From Desulfosporosinus sp. (GTDB lineage Bacteria; Bacillota; Desulfitobacteriia; Desulfitobacteriales; Desulfitobacteriaceae): a stretch of 64,000 nt of DNA. Under the pieces are notes generated by a model. It did no database searches and was not told the DNA's origin. It saw nothing but the letters and a program-made list of their open reading frames with translations. The translations under genes and the position numbers were made by a program. Location of the stretch: assembly GCA_020692355.1 (NCBI GenBank), contig JAIMKP010000004.1:1-64000 (forward strand). The letters run 5' to 3'. This document shows positions 16,652 to 24,558 of the stretch, one piece after another (the first letter of the stretch is position 1; every line of letters starts with the position of its first letter).

Positions 16652-16854
16652 CGACTCCTCCTGCAAAAGCACTGACATTATCTTAATCTATTCGCCTTGT
16701 ATTCTAATAATCCTTTACCACACGTAATCTGCGGAGAATTTTTTAGGCTTTTTCTGCCCTAAGAAGGGATCTTAATGTTCATTTGTAGAAGGAGAAAAGG
16801 AGAGCCCTGTCGAATACCTCGTAGAATATGATGTTTTCCGGGGAGTGAGGCCGG

Positions 16855-17484
16855 ATTCTTGCTTATTATGTTGCAGCGATTTTGGGGAGTTTTCCATTCA
16901 TTGCGGTGCTGGCATTTCGGTCACAACGGTTCGGGTTAACCCCTAAGAAAGGGCTTGTGCTGGGCGTGCTTCTTTGTCTTGACAGCATGTTACTCCCGTG
17001 GGCCCTAAAAAGGCAGTGGGCTTTGGCGTGGTTCGTTCTCAGCATCCTTGGCATCCTGGCCAGTGCAACTTGGCTTTCACGCGAAGAAGCGGTCCAGGCC
17101 GACAAATTGGCTCCATCAGACGGAGCCGATGGGGTGAGTGCCGATGGGGTGAGTGCCGATGGGGTGAGTGCCGATGGGGTGAGTGCCGATGGGGTGAGTG
17201 TCAATGGCGCTGAGGTGCGCATCAAAGGCCTGGAAGAACTGCTTGATTCAGGTTTTGCAGCGAAACAAGCGGGCCAGTTTGCGTTAGCTGCCCAATGCTT
17301 CGAGGAAGCCCTAAAGCTGAGCCCTGAACCTGACTTAGTCATTTCCTTGCTGGCAGACATCTATTGGCTTTGGAAGGCCGTGCGCGGTGAAGAAATGGCA
17401 CGGGTTCAGTTGCAGGTTTTATGGGATCAACACAAGGGAATGCCCGGCGGGGCGGAGAACTTTATTTCATATTTAGGGGGATAA
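16855..17484 (+). CDS. Hypothetical membrane protein with ADGVS repeats and a TPR-like C-terminus
   Basis: This protein has two N-terminal membrane helices (AYYVAAILGSFPFIAVLAF and a WALAWFVLSILGILAS segment), then five ADGVS pentapeptides from 15-bp DNA repeats, then a TPR-like helical region (DSGFAAKQAGQFALAAQCFEEALKLSP). The start is uncertain. The first canonical start is TTG at 16882, which would cut into the first helix. An ATT at 16855 follows GGGGAGTGAGG and would keep the helix whole (209 versus 200 residues). It is 3 nt from the PRC-barrel gene, so they form an operon. Function is unknown. Confidence 0.65.
   Translation: MLAYYVAAILGSFPFIAVLAFRSQRFGLTPKKGLVLGVLLCLDSMLLPWALKRQWALAWFVLSILGILASATWLSREEAVQADKLAPSDGADGVSADGVSADGVSADGVSADGVSVNGAEVRIKGLEELLDSGFAAKQAGQFALAAQCFEEALKLSPEPDLVISLLADIYWLWKAVRGEEMARVQLQVLWDQHKGMPGGAENFISYLGG
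17125..17199 (+). repeat. Five perfect 15-bp tandem repeats
   Basis: GCCGATGGGGTGAGT is repeated five times without a change, followed by one degenerate unit (17200-17214). It encodes ADGVS units between the membrane helices and the TPR-like region. Copy number can change by slippage without breaking the frame. Confidence 0.97.
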
Positions 17485-17487
17485 GGC

Positions 17488-18264
17488 ATGAAGACGACAA
17501 AGGATATTTTGGGGCTTCGGATTATCAGTATTGCGGATGGAACACAGGTAGGGCATGTTAAAGATTTGCTGGTAAATGCCCAAGGGGGATTGTTGGAGTT
17601 TGTCATCGTGGATCAGCCGAGCGACTATTTTGGAGCGAGGGTGATTGCCTTTGCCGACATTTTGGGGATTGGGGAATTTGCTTTGACTATTCCGCATCCT
17701 CAAGTGATCCAGGCGGTGGCTCAGAATCCTGTGGCTCAGGAACTTCTCAAGCAGGATGTTCGGGTCATTGAAACCAAAGTCTTGACCAAGAAAGGGCAAC
17801 TCATTGGTGAAGTAGAAGAAGTTCAGATCGATGAAACATCTGGAAAAATTGCCAGCTGCATTTACAAAAACTCAGGGGGTGAGATGCTGGAAGTTCCGGG
17901 TGAGCAAGTGATTACCTTTGGCAAGGAGTTGTTAATTGTAGAGAGTCAGCCGGAGAAAATTAATCCGGTTGGGGTCTCTCTGTCTGTTGAGCAAAATGAA
18001 GCCGACGGTAACCCCGCTCCATCCCCTGTACCGCAAACGGGAGGAGGGGAGGAAGCTTCTGCGTTTAACGGGAGCGAAACCGATTTTAACCTGTTTGAAC
18101 AACGGCAACTGCAGTATTTTATCGGTAAAGCCTCGGAAAAGGATATCGTCTTGGATGATGGGGGAATTCTTCCTGCTGGTGTGCCGATTACAGAAGCGAC
18201 CATCCAGAAAATCAAGAAACGCAATACCTTAATGGAAATCACTTCGCATTTGCAAAAACACTAA
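17488..18264 (+). CDS. PRC-barrel domain protein
   Basis: This 258-residue protein has two PRC-barrel domains. The first is residues 1-80 (DILGLRIISIADGTQVGHVKDLLVN), the second about 85-160 (VIETKVLTKKGQLIGEVEEVQIDETSGKI). A Pro/Gly-rich linker and a C-terminal helix follow. PRC barrels occur in RimM, photosynthetic reaction-centre H subunits and sporulation YlmC/YmxH proteins; the role here is unknown. The ribosome site overlaps the stop of the preceding gene, so the two are coupled. Confidence 0.87.
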   Translation: MKTTKDILGLRIISIADGTQVGHVKDLLVNAQGGLLEFVIVDQPSDYFGARVIAFADILGIGEFALTIPHPQVIQAVAQNPVAQELLKQDVRVIETKVLTKKGQLIGEVEEVQIDETSGKIASCIYKNSGGEMLEVPGEQVITFGKELLIVESQPEKINPVGVSLSVEQNEADGNPAPSPVPQTGGGEEASAFNGSETDFNLFEQRQLQYFIGKASEKDIVLDDGGILPAGVPITEATIQKIKKRNTLMEITSHLQKH

Positions 18265-18296
18265 AAATGCGAACTCTTACGGAAGTATAGTGAACC

Positions 18297-19418
18297 ATGA
18301 AAAGAAAAGCCATCGTATTAGTGTCTGTTCTCTTCGTTCAATTGTTGGCTGCGACAACCTTAGGAACCTCTGCGACCTATGCACTGGAAAATGGCAAGGC
18401 ACCACAGGGGCTAAGGGCTTTGGGTGTCGATTTGGCAGAATTAACGCGAGATGAGGCCTGGAATAAGATTGAAAGTCAGCTTCCTGATGCGCTTGAATTT
18501 GGTGGTCAAAGATTCCCGCTCAGTCTTGACCAAACAAAACGAGTTTGGCATGAGTGGCTTGACTTAGTCTATCAACAGAATTCCGCCTCTTGGCTGAAAG
18601 ATGCTTTGGCTTTGATTGAACGGTTGGGAAAGAACTCGGCTGCAGCACCGCCGCGGTTAAGCAAAGCAGAAGTGCTGCCACAACTGGATAAAATCAAGGC
18701 GGCTATTGATCGGCCACCTGTTCCTGCACACATCGCCTACATTGGGGGCCAGTTTGTGCGCCAAAAAGGCCAAGCAGGCCTAGCCATGGACCGGGATAGC
18801 ACCTGGGAGGCCCTGCTGAATGGACATTGGGCATCGGCGGTTATGGTGAAGCCGCTTCTTCCGAGTCCGAGTGATGCGGATTTGGACAAGGTGAAGGATA
18901 CGTTGGGAGATTATACAACCTTTTTTGATCCTCGGGATCAAGGCCGTACGACTAATGTTCGTTTGGCGGCAAAAGCCTTAGACGGTCAACTCTTAGCACC
19001 AGGGAGCGTGCTTTCATTTAACAATGTGGTCGGAGAGCGGACAAAACTTACGGGTTATGTGCCAGCTTATGTGTTCGTAGAACAGGAAGTGGTCAAAGCG
19101 GATGGTGGTGGGGTGTGCCAAGATTCCAGCACCCTCTATCAAGCGGTAAGACAAGCCCATTTGGAGATTACAGAACGGCATTCGCACTCGCTGCCGGTTG
19201 CTTATGTTCCTAAAGGTCAAGATGCAACGGTTTCCTACGGGCTTTTGGACTTCGGTTTTCGTAATAACACGCAGGGATATCTCTTGATCAGTGCCCACAG
19301 TGGCGAAAACTGGGTACGGATTCGTGTGTTTGGGATAGCGGATGAGGTCCACCCGGCGCTAACCGAGCCAGGCGGGTTTTCTGAACATCCCAAAGCCTGG
19401 GAGAGTGAACCGAAGTAA
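18297..19418 (+). CDS. VanW-family envelope protein
   Basis: This 373-residue protein starts with a signal peptide (KRKAIVLVSVLFVQLLAATTLG) and ends with a VanW domain (about 215-350; NVRLAAKALDGQLLAPGSVLSFN, GYVPAYVF, GGGVCQDSSTLYQAV). VanW proteins are exported and linked to the cell wall; the biochemical role is not established. The ATG is weakly supported by CGGAAG. It lies 32 nt after the PRC gene and probably shares its transcript. A terminator follows. Confidence 0.88.
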   Translation: MKRKAIVLVSVLFVQLLAATTLGTSATYALENGKAPQGLRALGVDLAELTRDEAWNKIESQLPDALEFGGQRFPLSLDQTKRVWHEWLDLVYQQNSASWLKDALALIERLGKNSAAAPPRLSKAEVLPQLDKIKAAIDRPPVPAHIAYIGGQFVRQKGQAGLAMDRDSTWEALLNGHWASAVMVKPLLPSPSDADLDKVKDTLGDYTTFFDPRDQGRTTNVRLAAKALDGQLLAPGSVLSFNNVVGERTKLTGYVPAYVFVEQEVVKADGGGVCQDSSTLYQAVRQAHLEITERHSHSLPVAYVPKGQDATVSYGLLDFGFRNNTQGYLLISAHSGENWVRIRVFGIADEVHPALTEPGGFSEHPKAWESEPK

Positions 19419-19441
19419 AGAAACTACTAGTGGATTAAAAA

Positions 19442-19464
19442 CCCTGGTTACTGCCAGGGCTTTT
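19442..19464 (+). terminator. Terminator after the VanW gene
   Basis: CCCTGG pairs with CCAGGG around TTACTG and is followed by CTTTT. It lies between convergent genes. Confidence 0.7.
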
Positions 19465-19512
19465 CCATTTAAGGGTTCTACGACTGGGCCGGGTTTTAGC
19501 GTTGAGCAAAAG

Positions 19513-20265
19513 CTAAAAGGCCTGCCAAGCCATTTTTATGGCCACAAGCAAAGACATAACAATAAAAATGGGTTTGACAAGCTGAGCCCCGTTCTTAATG
19601 GCAAGTTGTGTCCCGAAGCGGGAACCGAGGATCATAAAGATGGCCATGGGAATACCATAAAGATAAAGGATCTTATGATTCCAGGCAAAAAGGATTAAGG
19701 AAGCAAAGTTGCTCGTGAAGTTGAGAATCTTGGAATTGGCCGAAGCCGAAACAAAGTCAAAACCATAGAGAGTAATGAAAGCGAAAATAAGGAATGAGCC
19801 TGTACCCGGTCCAAAAAAGCCGTCATAAAAGCCTAAGACGAAGGCAAAGAGAATCCCTAAGCTCGTGGTTATGGGGCGAAGCCCGTGGAAGCGGTCTTCG
19901 AGACCGAGGCCTTTGTGCAGGGCCGTGTAGACTCCCACGAACAAAATCAGGAATAGGACAATTTTGTTGAGAAAATCCGGGCTGACTTGGAGCACAGTCC
20001 AAACCCCCAAGAAGGCGCCGACAAAGGTAAAAGGGACCTGCCATTTAACTAAGGGAAAGTGGACTTTGCCCGAACGGGCAAAGGTAAGGGAACTATTGAA
20101 CGAAGCAGTTGTGGCCGCGAATTTATTCGTCCCTAAGGCGAGATGGGGTGGAATTCCCACGAGCAAAAGGGCTGGAAGGCTGATCAACCCACCTCCCCCG
20201 GCAATGGCATCGACAGCTGCTGCGAGAAAACTTAAGGTGCATAAAATGGTAAGACTAACGAGCAT
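19513..20265 (-). CDS. TSUP-family (TauE/SafE) anion permease
   Basis: This 250-residue protein has about eight membrane helices and the TSUP signatures AAAVDAIAGGGGLISLPALLLVG at the N-terminus and GFYDGFFGPGTGSFL in the second half. TSUP proteins export or import sulfite, sulfoacetate or similar organosulfur anions; the substrate cannot be fixed here. AAGGAG precedes the ATG. It is a single gene, convergent with the VanW gene. Confidence 0.93.
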   Translation of the reverse strand: MLVSLTILCTLSFLAAAVDAIAGGGGLISLPALLLVGIPPHLALGTNKFAATTASFNSSLTFARSGKVHFPLVKWQVPFTFVGAFLGVWTVLQVSPDFLNKIVLFLILFVGVYTALHKGLGLEDRFHGLRPITTSLGILFAFVLGFYDGFFGPGTGSFLIFAFITLYGFDFVSASANSKILNFTSNFASLILFAWNHKILYLYGIPMAIFMILGSRFGTQLAIKNGAQLVKPIFIVMSLLVAIKMAWQAF

Positions 20266-20408
20266 GATGGTACTCCTTATTTTGAAACTTAAGCCTCTTT
20301 AGTATATACCTTTCGCTAGGAGCCGTCACCTCATTTGCTGGTTCGGTTCTAAGGCCGACAGTCGTGGTTTTGGATAAAAGCGAGAAAGCGAGTGCAGGAG
20401 GCAGGAAG

Positions 20409-20438
20409 TTGACGGGTTTTAGCGAAACCTTGTAAAGT
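20409..20438 (+). promoter_or_regulatory. Putative promoter of the HD-GYP gene
   Basis: TTGACG (20409-20414) and TAAAGT (20433-20438) are 18 bp apart, about 30 nt before the GTG start. Confidence 0.45.
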
Positions 20439-20469
20439 ACTTTGACAGCAGCGAGAGAGGGGAAACCAA

Positions 20470-21546
20470 GTGCGGCAAGTGCGCGTTGATTCATTAAAGA
20501 TGGGGGATATCCTGGGCAAGACCATTTATTCTAGCAAAGGCAGGGTGCTGCTGGGTAAAGGGGTGATGCTAACTCCTATTTTTATTCGAAAGTTAAAAGA
20601 TATGGGAATCTCGATCGTATATATCGAAGACGACCGTTTTGATGATGTAATCGTGGAAGATGTTATTAGCGAAGAACGGCGCAGGGAAGCACTGGAACTG
20701 ATTGAAAAAAGTACACAGGCTGTGCGTTTTGGTAAAGATTTTGACGGGTTTGCTTTAAAGGAACTCATCCATAAGATCGTTGAAGAGATTTTTTTTAAGA
20801 AAGATGTACTGGTGAATATGATGGATATGCGCAGCAAGGATAATGCCTTGTTTGCCCATGCTGTCAATGTGTGCGTACTGGCGACCGTGTTAGGCAAAGC
20901 CATGTTCATGGATCAGGAGAAGTTGGAATTGTTGGCGATAGGGGCTTTGATGCATGATGTGGGGATGGTGCAGCTTGACCCGGAATTAGTCAATAAAGTT
21001 GAGGGACACACCCCGGAAGAACTGGAGGTTTTGAAGAGCCATACGATTTTGGGTTTTGAGGCCTTGCGTAAGAAAAAGGAGTTTAACCTTCTGGTTGCCC
21101 ATATTGCGTTTCAGCACCATGAGAATATGAATGGGACGGGTTATCCGCGGCAGTTGAAGGAAGAGGAAATCCTGCCTTTGGCTCAAATGGTCGCTATCGT
21201 GGATCTCTATGATAAGTTGACCTCTGATCATAGCGGTTTTAAACGGGCCATGCCGCATGAAGCGTGTGAGATTTTGATGGGTTTGGTAGAAAAGGTTTTT
21301 CCCTTGGAGCCAGTGCGCCTTTTCTTAAGAAATATTGCGGCCTATCCCACAGGTATGACGGTGCGTTTAAACACTGGAGAAATTGGAGTGGTGGTCGATC
21401 AGAATCGCAGCATGCCGACGCGACCGATTATCCGCGTGTTTGACGAGGGAGAGAACCGGGTGGATCGAGGAGGCGGGTTGGGGAATATGAAAGAATATAA
21501 CCTAGTTGAGCAGCGAACCATCTTTATTACCGAAGTGTTAGGTTGA
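20470..21546 (+). CDS. HD-GYP domain c-di-GMP phosphodiesterase-like protein
   Basis: This 358-residue protein has an N-terminal region of about 120 residues of the type found before many HD-GYP domains (SKGRVLLGKGVMLTPIFIRKLKDMGI). The HD-GYP domain follows, with ALMHDVGMVQ, AFQHHENMNGTGYP and a downstream VDLYDKLTSD. Metal-binding His and Asp residues are present, so it may degrade c-di-GMP. The GYP triad itself reads GTGYP, as expected. The GTG start follows GAGAGGGGAAA. The last bases overlap the end of convergent nth. Confidence 0.93.
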   Translation: MRQVRVDSLKMGDILGKTIYSSKGRVLLGKGVMLTPIFIRKLKDMGISIVYIEDDRFDDVIVEDVISEERRREALELIEKSTQAVRFGKDFDGFALKELIHKIVEEIFFKKDVLVNMMDMRSKDNALFAHAVNVCVLATVLGKAMFMDQEKLELLAIGALMHDVGMVQLDPELVNKVEGHTPEELEVLKSHTILGFEALRKKKEFNLLVAHIAFQHHENMNGTGYPRQLKEEEILPLAQMVAIVDLYDKLTSDHSGFKRAMPHEACEILMGLVEKVFPLEPVRLFLRNIAAYPTGMTVRLNTGEIGVVVDQNRSMPTRPIIRVFDEGENRVDRGGGLGNMKEYNLVEQRTIFITEVLG

Positions 21547-22194
21547 GGACGAGAGTGTCTTGAAATAATGACAATGGGGCTTTAATGGGCACTCAGGGCA
21601 GGCCGGCTTGCGGGCTTTACACAAGCGACGACCATGCCAGATCAAGAGATGATGGGCCTGACTCCATTCGTTGCGGGCGATCAGTGTTTGCAGGGATCCT
21701 TCGACTTCATGGACTTTGGAGGAGTGAGCCAAGCCGATGCGGTTAGCGACGCGAAAGACATGGGTGTCGACGGCAATGGCAGGGATGCCGAAAGCATTGC
21801 TGGCAACGACATTTGCGGTCTTTCGTCCGACTCCAGGCAGGGACATAAGGGTTTCAATGTCTTGGGGCACCGTGCTGCCGTATTCATCTTGCAACACGCG
21901 GCAGGTAGCAAGAATGTTTTTAGCCTTGTTCCGAAAGAGTCCTAAGGATTTTATGGCCTCTTCTAGGTCTGTGATCCCCAGGCTGAGACAGTTTTCCGGA
22001 GAGGAGCAACGCCGAAAGAGGTTTTCTGTGACGGTGTTCACTTTTTGATCCGTCGTTTGGGCGCTAAGCATCGTAGCCACGAGGAGTTCAAACGGCGTCC
22101 GAAAATTTAGTTCACAATGGGCATCGGGATAGAGTGTGCTGAGTTCGGCCAAGATTTCAGCGGCTTCGCTGGGGTTGACAAGGATTTCAGACAT
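21538..22194 (-). CDS. nth: Endonuclease III
   Basis: This 218-residue DNA glycosylase/AP lyase of base excision repair has the helix-hairpin-helix LPGVGRKTANVV with catalytic Lys, the downstream catalytic Asp in VDTHVFRVANR, and the C-terminal 4Fe-4S motif (C-x6-C-x2-C-x5-C; CKARKPACPECPLKPHC). It removes oxidised pyrimidines. GAAGGAGG precedes the ATG. It is a single gene whose 3' end overlaps the HD-GYP gene by 9 bases on the opposite strand. Confidence 0.97.
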   Translation of the reverse strand: MSEILVNPSEAAEILAELSTLYPDAHCELNFRTPFELLVATMLSAQTTDQKVNTVTENLFRRCSSPENCLSLGITDLEEAIKSLGLFRNKAKNILATCRVLQDEYGSTVPQDIETLMSLPGVGRKTANVVASNAFGIPAIAVDTHVFRVANRIGLAHSSKVHEVEGSLQTLIARNEWSQAHHLLIWHGRRLCKARKPACPECPLKPHCHYFKTLSSST

Positions 22195-22249
22195 AGACAG
22201 CCTCCTTCAACGGCGTTTTTCCCGTAGGGACATTATGCGGAGAATCCGA

Positions 22250-22368
22250 GTGAACTCGTTCAACTAAAGTTGAACATCGAGACTTCGGTGGGGGAGTCTA
22301 CCCCCACCGAAGCAAAGTACGAGGTACCACTCCCACTTGTAGAAGTGGGAGTCTCACGATTGGATCAA
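22250..22368 (+). repeat. Dispersed palindromic repeat, copy C (short form, 119 nt)
   Basis: Three perfect hairpins stand in a row. Hairpin 1 is GTTCAAC / GTTGAAC with loop TAAA. Hairpin 2 is CTTCGGTGGGGG / CCCCCACCGAAG with loop AGTCTA. Hairpin 3 is ACTCCCACTT / AAGTGGGAGT with loop GTAG. The start (GTGAACTCG) and the end (CACGATTGGATCAA) match copy B. It lies between nth and the FAH-family gene, about 85 nt before the latter's ATG. Confidence 0.9.
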
Positions 22369-22451
22369 GGGGCAGGATTTTGCGGAAAAAGAGAGAATAG
22401 GAGTATCGTTGGAGTTATAAACTAAGCCGACATGAGAAAGGAGTAACACGT

Positions 22452-23210
22452 ATGAACTATGTGCGTTTTCGCGATGGCGAAAATGTGAAGTATGGTATTT
22501 TAGAAGGTCAGGTGATCCGGGTGCTTGCCGGAGATTTTTTGAACCCCGCCAACGGGCTGACTGGAGAGACCGTTGAGTTAAATCGTGTCAAGCTGCTTGC
22601 ACCGGTTCAACCGAGCAAGGTTGTCTGCATTGGGGTTAACTATGCTGACCATGCGAAAGAGATGAAGCACGATTTGCCCGAAGATCCGATTATCTTCATT
22701 AAACCTTCCACAACCGTTCTCGATCCGGAAGGGGAGGTTGAGTATCCGGCGATGAGCCAGCGCGTGGATTTTGAAGGAGAGTTAGCGGTTGTCATCGGGA
22801 AAACCTTAAAGAACACCAGCGAAGCAGAAGCTATAACAGGGGTTTTTGGTTATACCTGTGCCAATGATGTGACAGCCCGCGATTTGCAGAGAAAAGATGG
22901 ACAATGGACACGTGGTAAAGGGTTTGATACCTTCTGTCCCTTAGGTCCTTGGGTTGTCAGCGATTTTGACCCGACGGCTGTGGCTATCGAAACTCGCCTG
23001 AATGGGCAAGTCAAACAAAAGTCCAATACGCGCAATTTTATCAATCCAATACCGCGGCTTTTAAGTTATATTTCTCAGGTCATGACGCTTAATCCTGGAG
23101 ATGTGGTTCTCACCGGCACGCCAGAAGGGGTCGGCCCCATGCAGCGTGGGGATGAAGTTGTGGTCAAAATTGCCGGGATTGGCGAACTTCACAATACCAT
23201 TAAGCGCTAA
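22452..23210 (+). CDS. Fumarylacetoacetate hydrolase family protein
   Basis: This 252-residue protein has a short N-terminal domain and an FAH domain from about residue 55. Signs are VCIGVNYADHAKEM, PIIFIKPSTTVLDPEGEVEYP, VDFEGELAVVIG with the metal-binding acidic residues, DVTARDLQ, and LTGTPEGVGPM. Members act as acylpyruvases, oxaloacetate tautomerases or decarboxylases, or aromatic-pathway hydrolases; this one cannot be assigned. GAAAGGAG precedes the ATG. mqnA follows after 15 nt, so they are probably cotranscribed. Confidence 0.93.
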   Translation: MNYVRFRDGENVKYGILEGQVIRVLAGDFLNPANGLTGETVELNRVKLLAPVQPSKVVCIGVNYADHAKEMKHDLPEDPIIFIKPSTTVLDPEGEVEYPAMSQRVDFEGELAVVIGKTLKNTSEAEAITGVFGYTCANDVTARDLQRKDGQWTRGKGFDTFCPLGPWVVSDFDPTAVAIETRLNGQVKQKSNTRNFINPIPRLLSYISQVMTLNPGDVVLTGTPEGVGPMQRGDEVVVKIAGIGELHNTIKR

Positions 23211-23225
23211 ACGCACGGGGGAAAT

Positions 23226-24047
23226 ATGATTCGCATTGGACACAACCCGAACACGAATATGTTGCCCATGTTTTTTTATCTTCCTTGTCAACACCCACTG
23301 CTTCGTTGGGTGACCGCTGAGCCGACAGGGCACAATGCCATGCTCGCAGACGGCCGGATTGACATGGCCCCCATCAGTAGCTACGCCTACGGTTGCCACT
23401 CTGAGGAATACGCCATCCTGCCTGGGTTGTCAGTTTCAACCAAGGGAAAAGTCGGTTCCATCTTGCTCTTTAGCAAGGTGCCCCTCGCCCAACTTGATGG
23501 CAGGAAGGTCGCCTTGACCTCAAACTCAGCCACTTCTGTCCATTTAACCCAGATCATACTCGAACGGTTTTATGAAGTAAAGCCGGTGTACGAGACGATG
23601 AGCGGTGGATTGGCTGAAATGCTTGCCAAAGCTGACGCGGCTCTCTTAATTGCCGACATGGCGCTCAAGGAAGCGATGGCAAAACCCGATTGCCTGATCT
23701 ATGATTTGGGTGAGGAATGGCTGAGACAGACTGGGTTTTCCATGACCTATGCTGTTTGGGCCTATCCCAAGGATCTCATATTGAAACTCCCTCAGGAAGT
23801 GCTTCGAGTACAAGCATTACTCATGGAAGCAAAGGGACAGGCCTTGCAGAATCTTGACGGCATCGTGGAAGCCTGTATAGGGATGCTTGGTGGCGAAGCT
23901 GATTTTTGGCGAGATTATTTTGCTGGGTTTCGCTACAACCTTGATGAGGAACTGATGGCTGGTTTGGAGCACTACTATGCTTTGTGCTATGAACAAGGAT
24001 TCTTTTCCAAACGGCCCCGTTTAAATATATGGCCGCCAGTAAAATAA
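23226..24047 (+). CDS. mqnA: Chorismate dehydratase, futalosine menaquinone pathway
   Basis: This 273-residue protein is a MqnA-type periplasmic-binding-protein fold enzyme, with IRIGHNPNTNMLPMF at the N-terminus, HNAMLADGRIDMAPISSYAY, and SNSATSVHLTQIIL in the middle. MqnA converts chorismate to 3-enolpyruvylbenzoate, the first step of the futalosine route. CGGGGG sits just before the ATG. Its last 19 bases overlap the GIY-YIG gene. MqnE is encoded at 60423. Confidence 0.92.
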   Translation: MIRIGHNPNTNMLPMFFYLPCQHPLLRWVTAEPTGHNAMLADGRIDMAPISSYAYGCHSEEYAILPGLSVSTKGKVGSILLFSKVPLAQLDGRKVALTSNSATSVHLTQIILERFYEVKPVYETMSGGLAEMLAKADAALLIADMALKEAMAKPDCLIYDLGEEWLRQTGFSMTYAVWAYPKDLILKLPQEVLRVQALLMEAKGQALQNLDGIVEACIGMLGGEADFWRDYFAGFRYNLDEELMAGLEHYYALCYEQGFFSKRPRLNIWPPVK

Positions 24048-24550
24048 GGGGATATTGGGTCTATTTGGCACGTTGCCGGGATGAAAGCCTCTACTCAGGC
24101 TCCACAACCGATGTCGCACGGCGGATGAAAGAGCATAATACCGGTGCAGGTGCGAAATATACGGCATCTCGCTTACCTGTGCATTTGGTGGCAGCTTGGG
24201 AAGTGAGTTCATGGAGCGAAGCGCTGCGTCTAGAAGCGTTTCTGAAGAAACGGGTGCATCAGGTGAAAGAACAGTTGGCAGCTTGTCCGGGGAAACTTGC
24301 GCCTCTGGTTGCCCAAGCAGGGCTGGAGCTTCTGATTTTGAAATGTTGGGAGGATAAAGAAATGCCAATCGTACAAATTGAGATGTTCGAAGGTCGCACC
24401 TTGGAACAAAAGCAGAAGATGGTGGAAAAGGTTACGGAAGCCATCGTGGAAACCGTCGGAGCCAAACCAGAACAGGTTTCAATCATCATCAGGGAGATGG
24501 CTCGGGAGAATTATTCCCGTGGCGGCCAGCTGGAAAGCGAGAAAAAGTAG
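24029..24550 (+). CDS. GIY-YIG nuclease-like protein fused in frame to a tautomerase
   Basis: This 173-residue frame begins with a UPF0213-type GIY-YIG domain (GYWVYLARCRDESLYSGST at 8-26, then AKYTASRLPVHLV). The usual family length is about 90 residues. No stop codon follows; the frame runs straight into a 4-oxalocrotonate tautomerase unit whose Met is codon 112. The GIY-YIG part would act on nucleic acid, though its target is unknown. The start overlaps mqnA by 19 nt. Whether the full fusion is made, or mainly two products, is open. Confidence 0.75.
   Translation: MAASKIRGYWVYLARCRDESLYSGSTTDVARRMKEHNTGAGAKYTASRLPVHLVAAWEVSSWSEALRLEAFLKKRVHQVKEQLAACPGKLAPLVAQAGLELLILKCWEDKEMPIVQIEMFEGRTLEQKQKMVEKVTEAIVETVGAKPEQVSIIIREMARENYSRGGQLESEKK
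24362..24550 (+). CDS. 4-oxalocrotonate tautomerase-like protein (nested, own start)
   Basis: This 62-residue product starts at an internal ATG preceded by GGGAGG with 8-nt spacing. The first residues are MPIVQIEMFEGRTLEQK. The family needs Pro1 as the free N-terminal general base after Met removal, so only a product from this internal start could be an active tautomerase. The C-terminal strand VSIIIREMARENYSRGG is typical. It is nested in the same frame as the GIY-YIG gene. Confidence 0.85.
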   Translation: MPIVQIEMFEGRTLEQKQKMVEKVTEAIVETVGAKPEQVSIIIREMARENYSRGGQLESEKK

Positions 24551-24558
24551 TTTTACGC

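Noticed and set aside
17125-17199. CRISPR-like or minisatellite non-coding repeat
   Set aside because: The 15-bp units have no spacers and encode an in-frame pentapeptide.
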